From assembly GCA_027063305.1 (NCBI GenBank), contig JAMORY010000033.1:1-64000 (forward strand): a stretch of 64,000 bases of DNA, in the 5' to 3' direction. The notes beneath the pieces are model-generated. The model ran no database searches, was not told the DNA's origin, and saw only the letters and a program-made list of their open reading frames with translations. The first letter of the stretch is position 1; every line of letters begins with the position of its first letter. The translations under genes and the position numbers were made by a program. The stretch comes from Sulfurovum sp. Lineage in GTDB: Bacteria > Campylobacterota > Campylobacteria > Campylobacterales > Sulfurovaceae. Below, one piece after another: positions 27,224-36,319 of the stretch.

Positions 27224-27958
27224 CTATTTCTCGAACCAAGAGAGCTTCTCGCGCAGTTTTACCACCTCTCCAACTACGATCAGTGCCGGTGTCGGCAGAT
27301 CTTTTGCCTTCTCATAGATATCTTCAAGTGTTCCCACGACCGTTTTCTCTTCGGGTGTCGTACCACGGCTGATCACGGCGATAGGGTGATCTTTGGGTTT
27401 TCCTATCTCAATAAGCTTCTTGGTGATCTTATCGAGTCTGTGCAACCCCATCAAAAAGACGATCGTATCGTCTGTCTTGTAGTTCTCCCATGGAATTTGA
27501 GAGTGGTCTTTATTCTTCGATTCATGCCCTGTTACCACACGGAACGAAACTGTAATACCTCTATGTGTAACCGGTATTCCGGCATACTCAGGTACGGCAA
27601 TAGCAGAGGTGATACCCGGAATGAACTCAAACTCGATCCCGCGTTCACGAAGGTAGATCCCCTCCTCGCCTCCACGTCCAAACACCAAGGGGTCTCCCCC
27701 TTTAAGGCGTACCACATGGTTGTGTTTGAGTGCTGCTTGGTAGATCACTTCATTGATCTCTTCTTGCGGTAGGGTATGGTGTGAATCCTCTTTCCCTACA
27801 TAGATACACTCGCACCCCTCTTTTGCCTGTAATAGAATATCGGGGTTTGCCAAACGGTCATAGATGATCACATCCGCCATCTGTACCACTCTTAACGCTT
27901 TGACCGTCAGAAGATCGATATCTCCGGGCCCCGCCCCTGTTAAATAGACTTTACCCAT
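27224..27958 (-). CDS. cobA: Uroporphyrinogen-III C-methyltransferase
   Basis: Methylates uroporphyrinogen III twice with SAM to give precorrin-2, the branch point to siroheme and heme d1. Motifs are typical: VYLTGAGPGDIDLLT at the N-terminus, VVRLKGGDPLVFGRG in the SAM/substrate site, IPVTHRG and VFLMGLHRL. The start at 27958 follows AGGAGAGAGATC; the eight upstream residues in the track are not needed. Located just downstream of nirJ on the same strand, it could equally be called nirE; sequence alone does not separate the two. Confidence 0.9.
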   Translation of the reverse strand: MGKVYLTGAGPGDIDLLTVKALRVVQMADVIIYDRLANPDILLQAKEGCECIYVGKEDSHHTLPQEEINEVIYQAALKHNHVVRLKGGDPLVFGRGGEEGIYLRERGIEFEFIPGITSAIAVPEYAGIPVTHRGITVSFRVVTGHESKNKDHSQIPWENYKTDDTIVFLMGLHRLDKITKKLIEIGKPKDHPIAVISRGTTPEEKTVVGTLEDIYEKAKDLPTPALIVVGEVVKLREKLSWFEK

Positions 27959-28002
27959 GATCTCTCTCCTTTTGTTTTTCACTCTTCACTATTCACTCCT
28001 CA

Positions 28003-29130
28003 CTATTCACATGTTACTTGACTCTCCGTCAAGTAACACGATGGATCTTCCGCCCACATATCCCCATGTATCGCATAGGCACGGCTTCTCGATCCACCGT
28101 TACAGATGTTCAAGTATTGGCAATTAGCACACTTTCCACCCAACTCTCTGGGGTGTACGCGCAGTTTTTGCAACAACGCCGTAGGCTTGTTCGTCCAGAT
28201 ATCGGAGAAGTCCTCTGTGAGGATATTACCGATCTTGACAGGGAAGAACGGATCGGGCTTGACGAATCCTTCACTGTCGATATTGAGCAGTTTGCGTCCT
28301 GCACTGTTACCTCCCCATGCGATGAGTCTGCGTTTCATCTCTTCTGCATGCTCAGGGTACTTTTGGATGAACCTGTCATAGAACAAAATAGCATCCATCT
28401 CCATATTACCCGTAACGATCTCGATATCGCGACCGCTCTCATGGTACTCGAAAGCTTTGTTCAAAATGTAGTTGACCGCTTCGATACGCTGTTCTTTGCT
28501 CAAGTCCATCTTGAGGTTATCCAACCCTCTTCCGCTATAAACAAGGTGGGAGATGTAGATCTTGGGGATATCATGTTTTTCCGCCAGTTCAAAGATAAAC
28601 TGTAGATCATCGTAGGTATCTTTGGTGATGGTGAAGCGTATCCCCACTTTGGTCTTGCCGAACGAATTGAGTAGGTCGACCGCCTTCATCGACTCGACGA
28701 ACGACCCTTTAAGCCCGCGGAACTCATCATGTACTTCGGGACTTCCGTCGATACTGATACCGATATAGTCAAAGGTATCGAGGATCTTCTCGGCATTGCT
28801 TTGTTTGACGTAGAGCCCGTTGGTAGAGAGGTAGGTGACGATACCCAGCTCTTTGCAACGTGCGGCGATATCGAAGAGGTCTTTACGCGTAAGCGGTTCA
28901 CCTCCCGAGAAGATAAGGAACTTCACACCGTTGGCTTTGAGCTTTGGAAGCGTCTGCATAATATGCTCGGTCGTCAACGTATCGACTGCATCGAGGTCGG
29001 CCTTGGAGTAGCAGTGCAGACAGCTCAGGTTACAGCGGTTGGTAAAGTTCCAGATGGCAATGGAGCCATTGAGCACACGTGCCGGTTTTCCCTCTGTGAC
29101 CGACTTTAAGAGGTTGGAGAGTCTGAACAT
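28003..29130 (-). CDS. nirJ: NirJ, radical SAM heme d1 biosynthesis protein
   Basis: A radical SAM enzyme that modifies didecarboxysiroheme, removing propionate side chains on the route to heme d1. The radical SAM cluster motif is CNLSCLHC (C33, C37, C40), then the SGGEPL motif. The C-terminal SPASM-like region has further Cys (CANCQYLNICNGG ... DPSC) for additional Fe-S ligands. Length 375 fits NirJ. It overlaps the upstream cytochrome c gene by one base and precedes cobA, forming a probable heme d1 operon. Confidence 0.9.
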   Translation of the reverse strand: MFRLSNLLKSVTEGKPARVLNGSIAIWNFTNRCNLSCLHCYSKADLDAVDTLTTEHIMQTLPKLKANGVKFLIFSGGEPLTRKDLFDIAARCKELGIVTYLSTNGLYVKQSNAEKILDTFDYIGISIDGSPEVHDEFRGLKGSFVESMKAVDLLNSFGKTKVGIRFTITKDTYDDLQFIFELAEKHDIPKIYISHLVYSGRGLDNLKMDLSKEQRIEAVNYILNKAFEYHESGRDIEIVTGNMEMDAILFYDRFIQKYPEHAEEMKRRLIAWGGNSAGRKLLNIDSEGFVKPDPFFPVKIGNILTEDFSDIWTNKPTALLQKLRVHPRELGGKCANCQYLNICNGGSRSRAYAIHGDMWAEDPSCYLTESQVTCE

Positions 29131-29480
29131 TACTGCTTCTCCTCCTTTTGTTCCTGTTCTTGCACAGGCTTATAGGACATAATATATGCAGTGATCGCAT
29201 CAAGCTCTTGAGGCTTGAGTTGAAAAGAGGGCATTGCGTTCCGTTTATAGCCCAGCACTTTCGAGACATTGAACGGGTCTGTGATCATCGCCCGTATCTC
29301 ATCAGGAGTACGTTTTGCAGCGATCTGAGAGAAGGGAGGTCCGAAGGCTACCGCCGTCTGGTGATGACACCCCCAACAGTAGGTCTCAAAGACCTTTTTA
29401 CCGCTCTGCGCCTGAGCACTGACACACGCCAGTCCGATACCGATAATCGTCAAGATGGTTTTATGTCTAATTCGTATCAT
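29130..29480 (-). CDS. Small periplasmic cytochrome c
   Basis: 116 residues with a signal peptide ending VSAQAQ, one heme site CWGCHH and a likely axial Met in KRNAMPSF. It ends in a charged tail (EQEQKEEKQ). It is directly coupled to nirJ, a setting in which NirC- or NirM-type cytochromes occur. It resembles the cytochrome at 43.5 kb (GPPF/GPDF after the heme, then GY-x3-AMP), so the two are probably paralogs. Confidence 0.85.
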   Translation of the reverse strand: MIRIRHKTILTIIGIGLACVSAQAQSGKKVFETYCWGCHHQTAVAFGPPFSQIAAKRTPDEIRAMITDPFNVSKVLGYKRNAMPSFQLKPQELDAITAYIMSYKPVQEQEQKEEKQ

Positions 29481-29546
29481 AAGAAAGATAATAGCAATAT
29501 TTCAGCTAAAGAGAGTTGATATAGAACAAAAAAAGTAAAAGAAATC

Positions 29547-29744
29547 TTAAAAAATGCGGATCGGGCGGGGGTATGCCCGAACACAGGAGGGGGTCAGGAG
29601 TCCGACTCCTCCTTTGGAATTTAAAATACAGCTACCCAGAAACGCGGCGATCACGATCAGAAGTAGCGCATCGCTGTCTTTGATAATGAACAGTGCTGCC
29701 AACGCAACGGCGATCAATGCACCAACGATAGATATGAATTTCAT
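29547..29744 (-). CDS. Small two-helix membrane protein
   Basis: 65 residues from an ATG at 29744 after AGGAGGGAGCG; the longer ORF in the track is a readthrough from another frame. Two hydrophobic segments (FISIVGALIAVALAALFII and ALLLIVIAAFLGSCIL). The C-terminal part is encoded by GC-rich hairpin sequence followed by T-runs, so the last residues overlap a terminator-like region. The start overlaps the stop of the preceding frameshifted gene (TAATG). No function assigned. Confidence 0.55.
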   Translation of the reverse strand: MKFISIVGALIAVALAALFIIKDSDALLLIVIAAFLGSCILNSKGGVGLLTPSCVRAYPRPIRIF

Positions 29745-30131
29745 TACGCTCCCTCCTTCTTCTCTTCTACAAGACACTCGTTCGTATCGAAGGAAGAGCG
29801 CCGCACATGCGATATTTTGCATAAAGAGATCTTTTCCTGAGACAGCATCGCTAAAAGGTACCATGTACCCGCAACAAAGACAAGTACCAATCCGTCAGCG
29901 ACAAGGTCAAGTCCCCACCAGAAAATATTGTTTGTAAAGCAGTGCATCGACCCATGTATCTTTCAAGTCCATACCAAAGAGCCCGTTACCCACAAGATAG
30001 ATCAGGATCAAAACACCCGCGGTCAAGATAACGATCGCGTTCAACCCGACATCGATCGTACATCTTGAGATCGCTGCGATAGGAAGCGGTACAAGGTGAT
30101 CTTCCTTCTTCTTTTTAAAGAAGTTCGCCAA
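29744..30131 (-). pseudogene. Frameshifted membrane protein gene
   Basis: Two ORFs read as one membrane protein interrupted by a frameshift. The first (TTG at 30131, LANFFKKKKEDHLVPLP...) ends YKQYFLVGT; the second continues WWGLDLVADGLVLVFVAGTWYLLAML. Removing one T from the TTTT run near 29919-29922 joins them as KQYF-WWGLDLVAD. The frame upstream of the TTG stays open to a TAG that is the stop of the next gene, so the real start is unclear. The second part ends in a TAATG junction with the downstream gene, as expected for a functional ancestor. A sequencing error in the homopolymer is an alternative. Confidence 0.55.
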
Positions 30132-30155
30132 TCCTGTGATCCCCAGTGCCGATTT

Positions 30156-30566
30156 CTATAGCGCCATAGAGGGTTGTTTCTCCCACCCTTTGGGTGTATA
30201 GACGATCGTTTTGAACACATTGTATGTATAGGCGAACGTTCCGATCATGATACCGACAATACCAACGATACGCCCTTCGATATCGATACGTTTATAGGAG
30301 ATATGATAGCGGTACGCGGTCTGGATCTCTTGAATATCACTGTATCGGATATGATTGATCCACTCGGCATAATCGAGCTTGAAGGAAAGACGCTCCGCAC
30401 CAAGCCCCATGACCTGCCCATGCAAGACCATATCGTGAACGACGATCCTGTCGGATACAGGGGGCTTGGCATCTTTTGCAAAAAGAGGTTGTGCATAAAT
30501 AGCAAAGCCGACGCATACGATCCATAAAAAAAGCGAGATATCATATCTTCTCCAAGGTGATATCAT
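30156..30566 (-). CDS. Hypothetical envelope protein
   Basis: About 136 residues from the ATG at 30566 (MISPWRRYDISLFLW). A signal-like hydrophobic stretch (LFLWIVCVGFAIYAQPLFAKD) is followed by a soluble domain and a second hydrophobic segment near the C-terminus (VGIVGIMIGTFAYTYNVF). It overlaps the end of the mscS-type gene by 26 bases. I do not recognise a family. The start is chosen from the weak AGGA three bases upstream and the signal sequence. Confidence 0.5.
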   Translation of the reverse strand: MISPWRRYDISLFLWIVCVGFAIYAQPLFAKDAKPPVSDRIVVHDMVLHGQVMGLGAERLSFKLDYAEWINHIRYSDIQEIQTAYRYHISYKRIDIEGRIVGIVGIMIGTFAYTYNVFKTIVYTPKGWEKQPSMAL

Positions 30567-32400
30567 CGTCCTGATCGATCGTAACGGTTGGGAAGGCAAA
30601 AGAGAGTCCGTGACGCTTGAGTATCTCCATGATACGGTACATGACATCCTCTTTTGTCACCATCCACTCACCCCAAACGGTCGACTTGGTAAAGGCGTAG
30701 ATCAGAATATCGATACTCGAATCTGAAAAACGGTCAAGGTGCACCATCAAAGTTCGCTTGACACCCAGTTCATCCTCTTTGGAAACGATCTTCGCACTCT
30801 TTTTACGCTGGTCTTGATAGACCGTACGGTCTGTGGCGATATCGGGGTGGTGCTGAAGCATATCACGTATCTCCTCTACAGCTTGTTGTAGCGCTTCAGG
30901 AGGAGAGTCGTACCGCAATGCCAAACGCATCTTGATACGTCGTCCGATGATACGCTTACTCCAGTTCTTTACCTCCTTACTTGCCAAAGTGGCATTGGGA
31001 ATGGCAATGAGCGCATTATCAAAGGTACGGATAGTCGTTACACGCAGACCGATCTCGACCACGTTCCCCTCTTTCCCGTCCACTTCGATCCAATCACCTT
31101 GTGAGAAGATCTCGCTCATCAAGATAGAGAGGGTACCAAAGAAGTTAGAGAGGCTCTCACGTGCCGCCAATGCAACGGCAAATCCCCCTATTCCCAACCC
31201 TGAGAGTACCGCCGTAAGGTTCACCCCCACAAAATGCAATACAAAAAGCAACCCGATGATGATAATGATGAAGTTGATGATCTTCACCGTCAGGTTAAAG
31301 AGCTCACTTTTGATCTTGCGTTTTCCCGTATCGATATTTTCAAGCTTGACACGTGCGATACTGTTGAGCGTACGAAAGATGATAAAGGTCAGAAATACCG
31401 TATAGAGGATATTGAAAAGCCGGCTGGAGACCTCCGTAGTACTGAAATCATGGTAGATATAGACGATGATCTCCATATTGACAACCAGTAACAGCCATGA
31501 GATAGGTGCGCGAATATCATCTTGGATCTCTTTGGCATACCGACCGACAAACCGGATGTTCATCATGATCCGTTCGATCAGCCCCAAAAGCACTTTTCGA
31601 ATAAAAAGGATCACAAGCGAGACAAAGAGTATCAATGCGATCTTGACACAACTGAGTCCGTAAGGGCTCAACCAGCGATTGATCGTATAGAGTGACGGAT
31701 GGTTGTCAAGATAGAGAGCCGGGCGTAGCAATTTATAGCGGCTATAGCGGTTGAGACGATAGAGTGTCTTCATATTCTCCGAGAGATAACGGATAATATC
31801 GAAGTGTATCTCTTTGAGCGCATAGAACTCCCGTATATTCTCCTGAAGGGCTTTGACGATCTCACTGGTGGCAGGGCGCTTCAACTGTGCCACATAGAGA
31901 TCGTGGTGATCGTCAAGCGCATTGACCTCTTTCTGGCTTTGTGCGATGATCGTATGCATCTGCTTCTCGAAGGTATCTATACGCTGGGTATCGAGCGCTC
32001 TGAATATCTGCTGTATCATCCTGTTCTGGATCAGTAGCAGACGGTAGGACTTCAAACGCACCTCATCCCGTAATGCGGCATCTTTGTTCCCGCGACGCTT
32101 GTTGATCCGTATCATCTTCTTAAGGGTAAAGACCTTCTTCTCATACGCTTTGGCATACTGTTCCAGTAAAGAGCGGTTCAACAAGATCGCATTGATCGCC
32201 TTGGCATAGTACTTCTCACGTTCCTGCACCAGCGATGTCAACGCCTCTTCGCTCAGGTTCGCATCGTTGCTCTTTGCAATCAGCTTGATCTGTGTCTCTA
32301 TCCACGGATAGTATTTCGGCTCTTGGGCAGAGAGGGAGGAGAGGAGCGCAAAAAGAGAGATCAACAATATCAAAACAGGATTTATCTTATACAATTTCAT
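30541..32400 (-). CDS. MscS-family mechanosensitive channel
   Basis: Releases solutes through the inner membrane on hypo-osmotic shock. The start is set at MKLYKINPVLILLISLF (32400), giving a signal peptide, a long periplasmic helical domain (roughly residues 20-230), transmembrane helices and the conserved MscS core: GLGIGGFAVALAARESLSNFFG (pore-lining helix) and GDWIEVDGKEGNVVEIGLRVT (beta domain). About 619 residues, larger than MscS (286) and similar to long family members. It is divergent from moeA. Confidence 0.88.
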   Translation of the reverse strand: MKLYKINPVLILLISLFALLSSLSAQEPKYYPWIETQIKLIAKSNDANLSEEALTSLVQEREKYYAKAINAILLNRSLLEQYAKAYEKKVFTLKKMIRINKRRGNKDAALRDEVRLKSYRLLLIQNRMIQQIFRALDTQRIDTFEKQMHTIIAQSQKEVNALDDHHDLYVAQLKRPATSEIVKALQENIREFYALKEIHFDIIRYLSENMKTLYRLNRYSRYKLLRPALYLDNHPSLYTINRWLSPYGLSCVKIALILFVSLVILFIRKVLLGLIERIMMNIRFVGRYAKEIQDDIRAPISWLLLVVNMEIIVYIYHDFSTTEVSSRLFNILYTVFLTFIIFRTLNSIARVKLENIDTGKRKIKSELFNLTVKIINFIIIIIGLLFVLHFVGVNLTAVLSGLGIGGFAVALAARESLSNFFGTLSILMSEIFSQGDWIEVDGKEGNVVEIGLRVTTIRTFDNALIAIPNATLASKEVKNWSKRIIGRRIKMRLALRYDSPPEALQQAVEEIRDMLQHHPDIATDRTVYQDQRKKSAKIVSKEDELGVKRTLMVHLDRFSDSSIDILIYAFTKSTVWGEWMVTKEDVMYRIMEILKRHGLSFAFPTVTIDQDDDITLEKI

Positions 32401-32528
32401 AATGAAAGTATATCGAATTTCCTTCGGCAACAAGATTACACACTTCCTGCCATAGAAAGCGGTAAGAACCTCTGCTAAAGGCTTTCTCTAATATAATAAC
32501 ATCCAATACCACACTTCAGGAGTACCCT

Positions 32529-33770
32529 GTGAAGAGCTTTGAACCCCTTTCGCTTCAAGATGCATGCCTTATGGCCGTAGAGAGAACTGCTGTCAAACCG
32601 GAGCGTGAGTTCGTGACCCTTACCGATGCACTCGGACGCGTGCTTGCAAACGAGGTCATCACCCAAAAGAACCTCCCCTCATTCGACAACTCCGCCATGG
32701 ACGGATTCGCCTTCAAAGCACAAGATGCGGGGAAACAGCTGCGTGTCGTACGTACCATCTTTGCAGGGGATATCCCTTCCCCCTCTCTAAAAGAGGGCGA
32801 ATGCTACCGCATTATGACAGGAGCACAGCTTCCTGAGGATGTCGATACGGTCGTACCGATCGAAATGTGTCATGATGTCACGGGGGATAGTGTCGGTATT
32901 CCCACCAATATCGTAGAGGGGAGCAACTTCCGAAAAAAAGGAGAAGAAGCAAAGAAAGGAGATAAACTGCTCGATGCAGGGAAGATCCTAAGTGCTGCGG
33001 ACATCGCGCTTCTCTCCGCACAAGGGGTTATGGCGGTAGAGGTAACGGTTCGCCCGAAGATCGCGATCGTCTCTACAGGGAATGAGATCAAAGAGCCGTG
33101 GGAGTTGGCAAGTGAAGATGAGATCTATAATGCCAATGCATTCGGTATCTCTGCACTGCTTAAGAGCTTCGGCTTCGAACCAACCTATATCGGTGCAATC
33201 CCCGATGACCTTGAAGCGACCAAACATTTTATTTCCAAACTAACGGCATTCGATGCCGTCATTACCACCGGCGGTATCAGTATGGGGGATGCGGATTTTC
33301 TCTATGAGGCGCTCTTGCATAACGGTCTGGAGGTTTGGTTCCATGGGGTCAACCTCAAGCCCGGTAAAGGGGTCACATTCGGTCAAATGGGCAATACCCT
33401 CATCATGGCAATGCCGGGGAATCCTATGGCGACCATGCTTACCGTACACGCACTGTGCATCCCTGCCCTCTACCGCCTTGCCGGATCATCCTTGAGCTTC
33501 CATGCATTCACCTATGCCGAGTTCTCACACGACCTTAAACTCAAAGCAGGACGCACCAACCTTGTTCTGGGCAACCTTGAAGAGGGCGTATTTTTCCCGA
33601 CACGGAACAATAAGATAGGCTCGGGTATGCTCACGCCTCTGAGTGAGAGCAACTGTGTCGCCTACTTTGACGAGACAATATCGCATATCGAAAGGGAAGA
33701 CCTGATCAAGGTAGTCATGTTCCAAGATCGTACCCGGGCACATCACAACCGTACGATCAACCGCCGTTAA
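32529..33770 (+). CDS. moeA: Molybdopterin molybdenumtransferase
   Basis: Inserts molybdate into adenylylated molybdopterin to form the Mo cofactor needed by NapA. Motifs are as in MoeA: PSFDNSAMDGFAF, YRIMTGAQLPEDVDTVVPIE, IVSTGNEI, TTGGISMGDADF and MPGNPMATM. The start is GTG at 32529 after CAGGAGTACCCT. Length 413 is normal. The gene lies apart from the nap operon, and its downstream neighbour is a multiheme cytochrome. Confidence 0.93.
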   Translation: MKSFEPLSLQDACLMAVERTAVKPEREFVTLTDALGRVLANEVITQKNLPSFDNSAMDGFAFKAQDAGKQLRVVRTIFAGDIPSPSLKEGECYRIMTGAQLPEDVDTVVPIEMCHDVTGDSVGIPTNIVEGSNFRKKGEEAKKGDKLLDAGKILSAADIALLSAQGVMAVEVTVRPKIAIVSTGNEIKEPWELASEDEIYNANAFGISALLKSFGFEPTYIGAIPDDLEATKHFISKLTAFDAVITTGGISMGDADFLYEALLHNGLEVWFHGVNLKPGKGVTFGQMGNTLIMAMPGNPMATMLTVHALCIPALYRLAGSSLSFHAFTYAEFSHDLKLKAGRTNLVLGNLEEGVFFPTRNNKIGSGMLTPLSESNCVAYFDETISHIEREDLIKVVMFQDRTRAHHNRTINRR

Positions 33771-33778
33771 GAGAACCC

Positions 33779-33792
33779 TTGACGGATATCAA
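33779..33792 (+). promoter_or_regulatory. Fnr-like box upstream of a pentaheme cytochrome
   Basis: TTGACGGATATCAA, one mismatch from TTGAT-N4-ATCAA, centred 65 bp upstream of the ATG at 33851. The ORF track used the first TTG of this box as a start, which is unlikely. Confidence 0.6.
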
Positions 33793-33850
33793 GCTATCCT
33801 CTCTCTTTTTTGCCTACAATAATATACAAATATTCTCACCGGGAGATGCC

Positions 33851-34990
33851 ATGCTTACCTTCACGATACGCTCAACGCTTTTTCTAGCGCTTATGATCCC
33901 GCTTTATGCGACACAGGACACTACTTGCAAGAAATGCCACCCTATTATCTATGAGGAGTACCAGCATGCCATGCATGCAAAAGCCTCTATCTATAAAGAC
34001 CCGATCCATCGCGCCGTATGGGACAAACACCCCGCTAAGAAAAAAGGAGGCTACCGCTGTGCCTCCTGCCACACTCCTGCGGACAAGAAACTGCTCGAAC
34101 ACGGTGGTCTTCCTACCCCTAATTCCATTCAACGTAACGAACCCATTTCATGCCAGACCTGTCACACCATTACATCGGTGGAGACACACGCCAAAGCGAA
34201 CAAGAACCGCTACACTACCAAAGAGCGCTACTTCTTCTCCGCAGATAAACAAAGAAAAGGGCAGAAGATACTTTTTAAAGAGGAGAAACAATGGTTCGGG
34301 CTCATTACAAAGACTGTAGGCTCTCCTTACCATGATATCGACTACAGTAACGAGAGCTACTACAACGGCGATATGTGTCTAGGGTGTCACGACCATAAGG
34401 AGAATGCCAAAGGGTTCGCCATTTGTAACCTTGAGGTCAAACCCACACGGACAAAGAACTGTATCAGTTGTCATATGCCACAGGTCAAAGGGGCACTTGC
34501 CAATCAAAAACAGACAGCGACCCATGCATTTCATGGTATCTCGATACACGACAGCACAGCCTTGCAACACGCTGATGCGATCACGTTCTCCCTACATCGG
34601 GAGACACAAGGATTTCAGATAACACTGAAGAACCATGCAAACCATACACTCTTTGCCCATCCGTTACGTCAAGGGGTGCTTCAGATCACCATCGAACGCC
34701 AAGGCAGAACGATCACACTGCCTGAAAAAATATTTGCCAGACATATCGGTACGGACAACCATCCCTCCCCTCCTTGGCTCGCAACACAAGTGCTTTCGGA
34801 TACGACCATCAAGGCCTATGAGACACGTACATGGCATATCGACAGTGTACTACAGAGAGGAGATATTGTCACACTCAGCCTCGGATACTACCTTATCACC
34901 CCTCAGACAGCACAAAAGCTACAGCTTAAAGATAGCGAAGCAACACGCTTAAGACCGCTACACAAACAGCGATTTACGATCGGGGAGTAG
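33851..34990 (+). CDS. Periplasmic pentaheme cytochrome c (c554-like)
   Basis: About 379 residues from MLTFTIRSTLFLALMIPLYA, a signal peptide. Five CxxCH sites occur in the N-terminal half: CKKCH, CASCH, CQTCH, CLGCH and CISCH. The C-terminal half has no heme site and is strand-rich (FSLHRETQGFQITLKNH). The N-terminal pattern CHPIIYEEYQHAMHAK also appears in the protein at 55-56 kb, so these are paralogs. Cytochrome c554-like proteins carry electrons to or from nitrogen oxide or other reductases; the partner here is unknown. The ORF track start is rejected because it begins inside an Fnr-like box. Confidence 0.85.
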   Translation: MLTFTIRSTLFLALMIPLYATQDTTCKKCHPIIYEEYQHAMHAKASIYKDPIHRAVWDKHPAKKKGGYRCASCHTPADKKLLEHGGLPTPNSIQRNEPISCQTCHTITSVETHAKANKNRYTTKERYFFSADKQRKGQKILFKEEKQWFGLITKTVGSPYHDIDYSNESYYNGDMCLGCHDHKENAKGFAICNLEVKPTRTKNCISCHMPQVKGALANQKQTATHAFHGISIHDSTALQHADAITFSLHRETQGFQITLKNHANHTLFAHPLRQGVLQITIERQGRTITLPEKIFARHIGTDNHPSPPWLATQVLSDTTIKAYETRTWHIDSVLQRGDIVTLSLGYYLITPQTAQKLQLKDSEATRLRPLHKQRFTIGE

Positions 34991-35621
34991 CCCTCCTCTT
35001 CGGATGGCTCTCCCACCAATAGAAAAGAGCCGTCACCCACCATATCCCAAGCATCATGCCTCCAAGCACATCACTTGCCCAGTGCACCCCCAGATAGAGC
35101 CGTGTTAAGCCTATGGCAGATGCCCAGAGTAACGCAAGTATGATCCATGATCGGCGAAGAGCCGATGATGCAGTATGCGAAGCGACGATCAAAGCAAGTC
35201 CAAGTGCCATCGCCGTTGCCATTGTCGTATGTCCGGAGGGAAACGCATACCCTCCCGTCTCCAGCAGTGTCGGTTCGGGACGTGCCCGCTGTATCAACGT
35301 CTTGATAAGTACGAACCAACCGGTCGCACCAAGGGTAATGACCAGATAGCGAAACAGCGCTTGATACCACCCTTTCAGAACAAAGAGAATCAAGATCATC
35401 AAGGAGAGATAGGTCGCACCAAGAAAACCGTTGAGATCCGTTAAACGTATGACCCACGGGGTCAACCATGCATGACGATACTCAGAGACGAACCCAGCAA
35501 CCGCATGATCGAAAACTGCAATGAACCCCGCATGCTTATATACCGCAGTCGCAATGATAATGAAACCGAGCATCGAGAGGGTTGCGACCATCCCGAAAAG
35601 ATATGTTTTTCTCTGATACAT
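34974..35621 (-). CDS. PAP2-family phosphatase
   Basis: Inner-membrane phosphatase of the type 2 phosphatidic acid phosphatase family. The three signature motifs are present: KTLIQRARPEP, GYAFPSGHTTMA and SAIGLTRLYLGVHWASDVLGG. Six hydrophobic segments. The start is the ATG at 35621 after AAGGAGTCTCTT. The substrate may be a lipid phosphate such as undecaprenyl pyrophosphate, but it is not determined. Its 3' end overlaps the pentaheme gene's 3' end by 17 bases (convergent). Confidence 0.88.
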   Translation of the reverse strand: MYQRKTYLFGMVATLSMLGFIIIATAVYKHAGFIAVFDHAVAGFVSEYRHAWLTPWVIRLTDLNGFLGATYLSLMILILFVLKGWYQALFRYLVITLGATGWFVLIKTLIQRARPEPTLLETGGYAFPSGHTTMATAMALGLALIVASHTASSALRRSWIILALLWASAIGLTRLYLGVHWASDVLGGMMLGIWWVTALFYWWESHPKRRATPRS

Positions 35622-35718
35622 AAGAGACTCCTTAGGACGATAGTGTAACACAGTTTTCACTGGAAAGCTGTAAAAAAACACGCTATAATAGGAACAAATC
35701 ATCCTGAAAGGTCATCCC

Positions 35719-36036
35719 ATGAGAACACTTTTTCTAACAGGAACACTACTTCTTCCGCTTGTCGCATCTTCCTTGCATATGCCTAAAGATAAAAAATACT
35801 ATATCAGCGGTATCGAGTTCGATACCAAAGTCTACTGCGCAGATTATGCAAAAGTGATCGATGCACAAGCTGCCCGAATCAAAGAGCTTGAAGCGCAGGT
35901 CGCATCCTTACAGCATATCCAACAAGAACTTATCAAGAAAGATCAGAGCACACAAAAAGAGGAAAAGCCCCATACACCCAAAAGCAAAACAGATAAAACA
36001 GAAAGTATGATCATTATCTCGGATAAACCGATATAG
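35719..36036 (+). CDS. Small exported coiled-coil protein
   Basis: 105 residues with a signal peptide (LFLTGTLLLPLVASSLH), a short domain containing one Cys (FDTKVYCADYAKV) and a coiled-coil stretch (AARIKELEAQVASLQHIQQELI), then a Lys/Thr-rich tail. No family recognised. Divergent from the PAP2 gene. Confidence 0.6.
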   Translation: MRTLFLTGTLLLPLVASSLHMPKDKKYYISGIEFDTKVYCADYAKVIDAQAARIKELEAQVASLQHIQQELIKKDQSTQKEEKPHTPKSKTDKTESMIIISDKPI

Positions 36037-36319
36037 AAGCTGTTAGTATTCGCGAAGAAGAAGCGGGAAACAAGGAGATCATAAAAAACAAGGAAAGGGG
36101 ATTATGAAAAGGTGCTTCTTCTTACGCGTTGGCGATAGGTCAGAGTAAAACAAGGAAGTTTACATTTTGGACAAGGAGTAAAACAAAACCTCTGAACCAT
36201 CGTCTGAAAGAGTGTGTCTCTTTCTTACGGGTAGTATAACCCTTGAACAATAACCGTTGGGAAATAAAGAGTTAACAAATGGCAAACGACACACCTCCTT
36301 TAGCTTTATATCCATTTAA
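36037..36319. other. Gene-free region with repeated ACAAGGA and an inverted repeat
   Basis: No ORF is supported. It holds four copies of ACAAGGA on the plus strand (36070, 36089, 36150, 36171) and an imperfect inverted repeat CGCGAAGAAGAAGC (36051-36064) / GCTTCTTCTTACGCG (36113-36127). There is also a short GGGT/ACCC hairpin near 36227-36242. It might encode a small RNA, but I cannot identify a promoter or terminator with confidence. Confidence 0.35.

Noticed and set aside
30245-30544. 99-aa ORF starting at the mscS stop
   Set aside because: Its start overlaps neatly with the mscS stop, but the alternative frame has a clear signal peptide and continues as a plausible envelope protein, so this frame is probably a shadow.
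36070-36177. CRISPR-like array from the ACAAGGA repeats
   Set aside because: Repeats are only seven bases and unevenly spaced, with no cas genes nearby.
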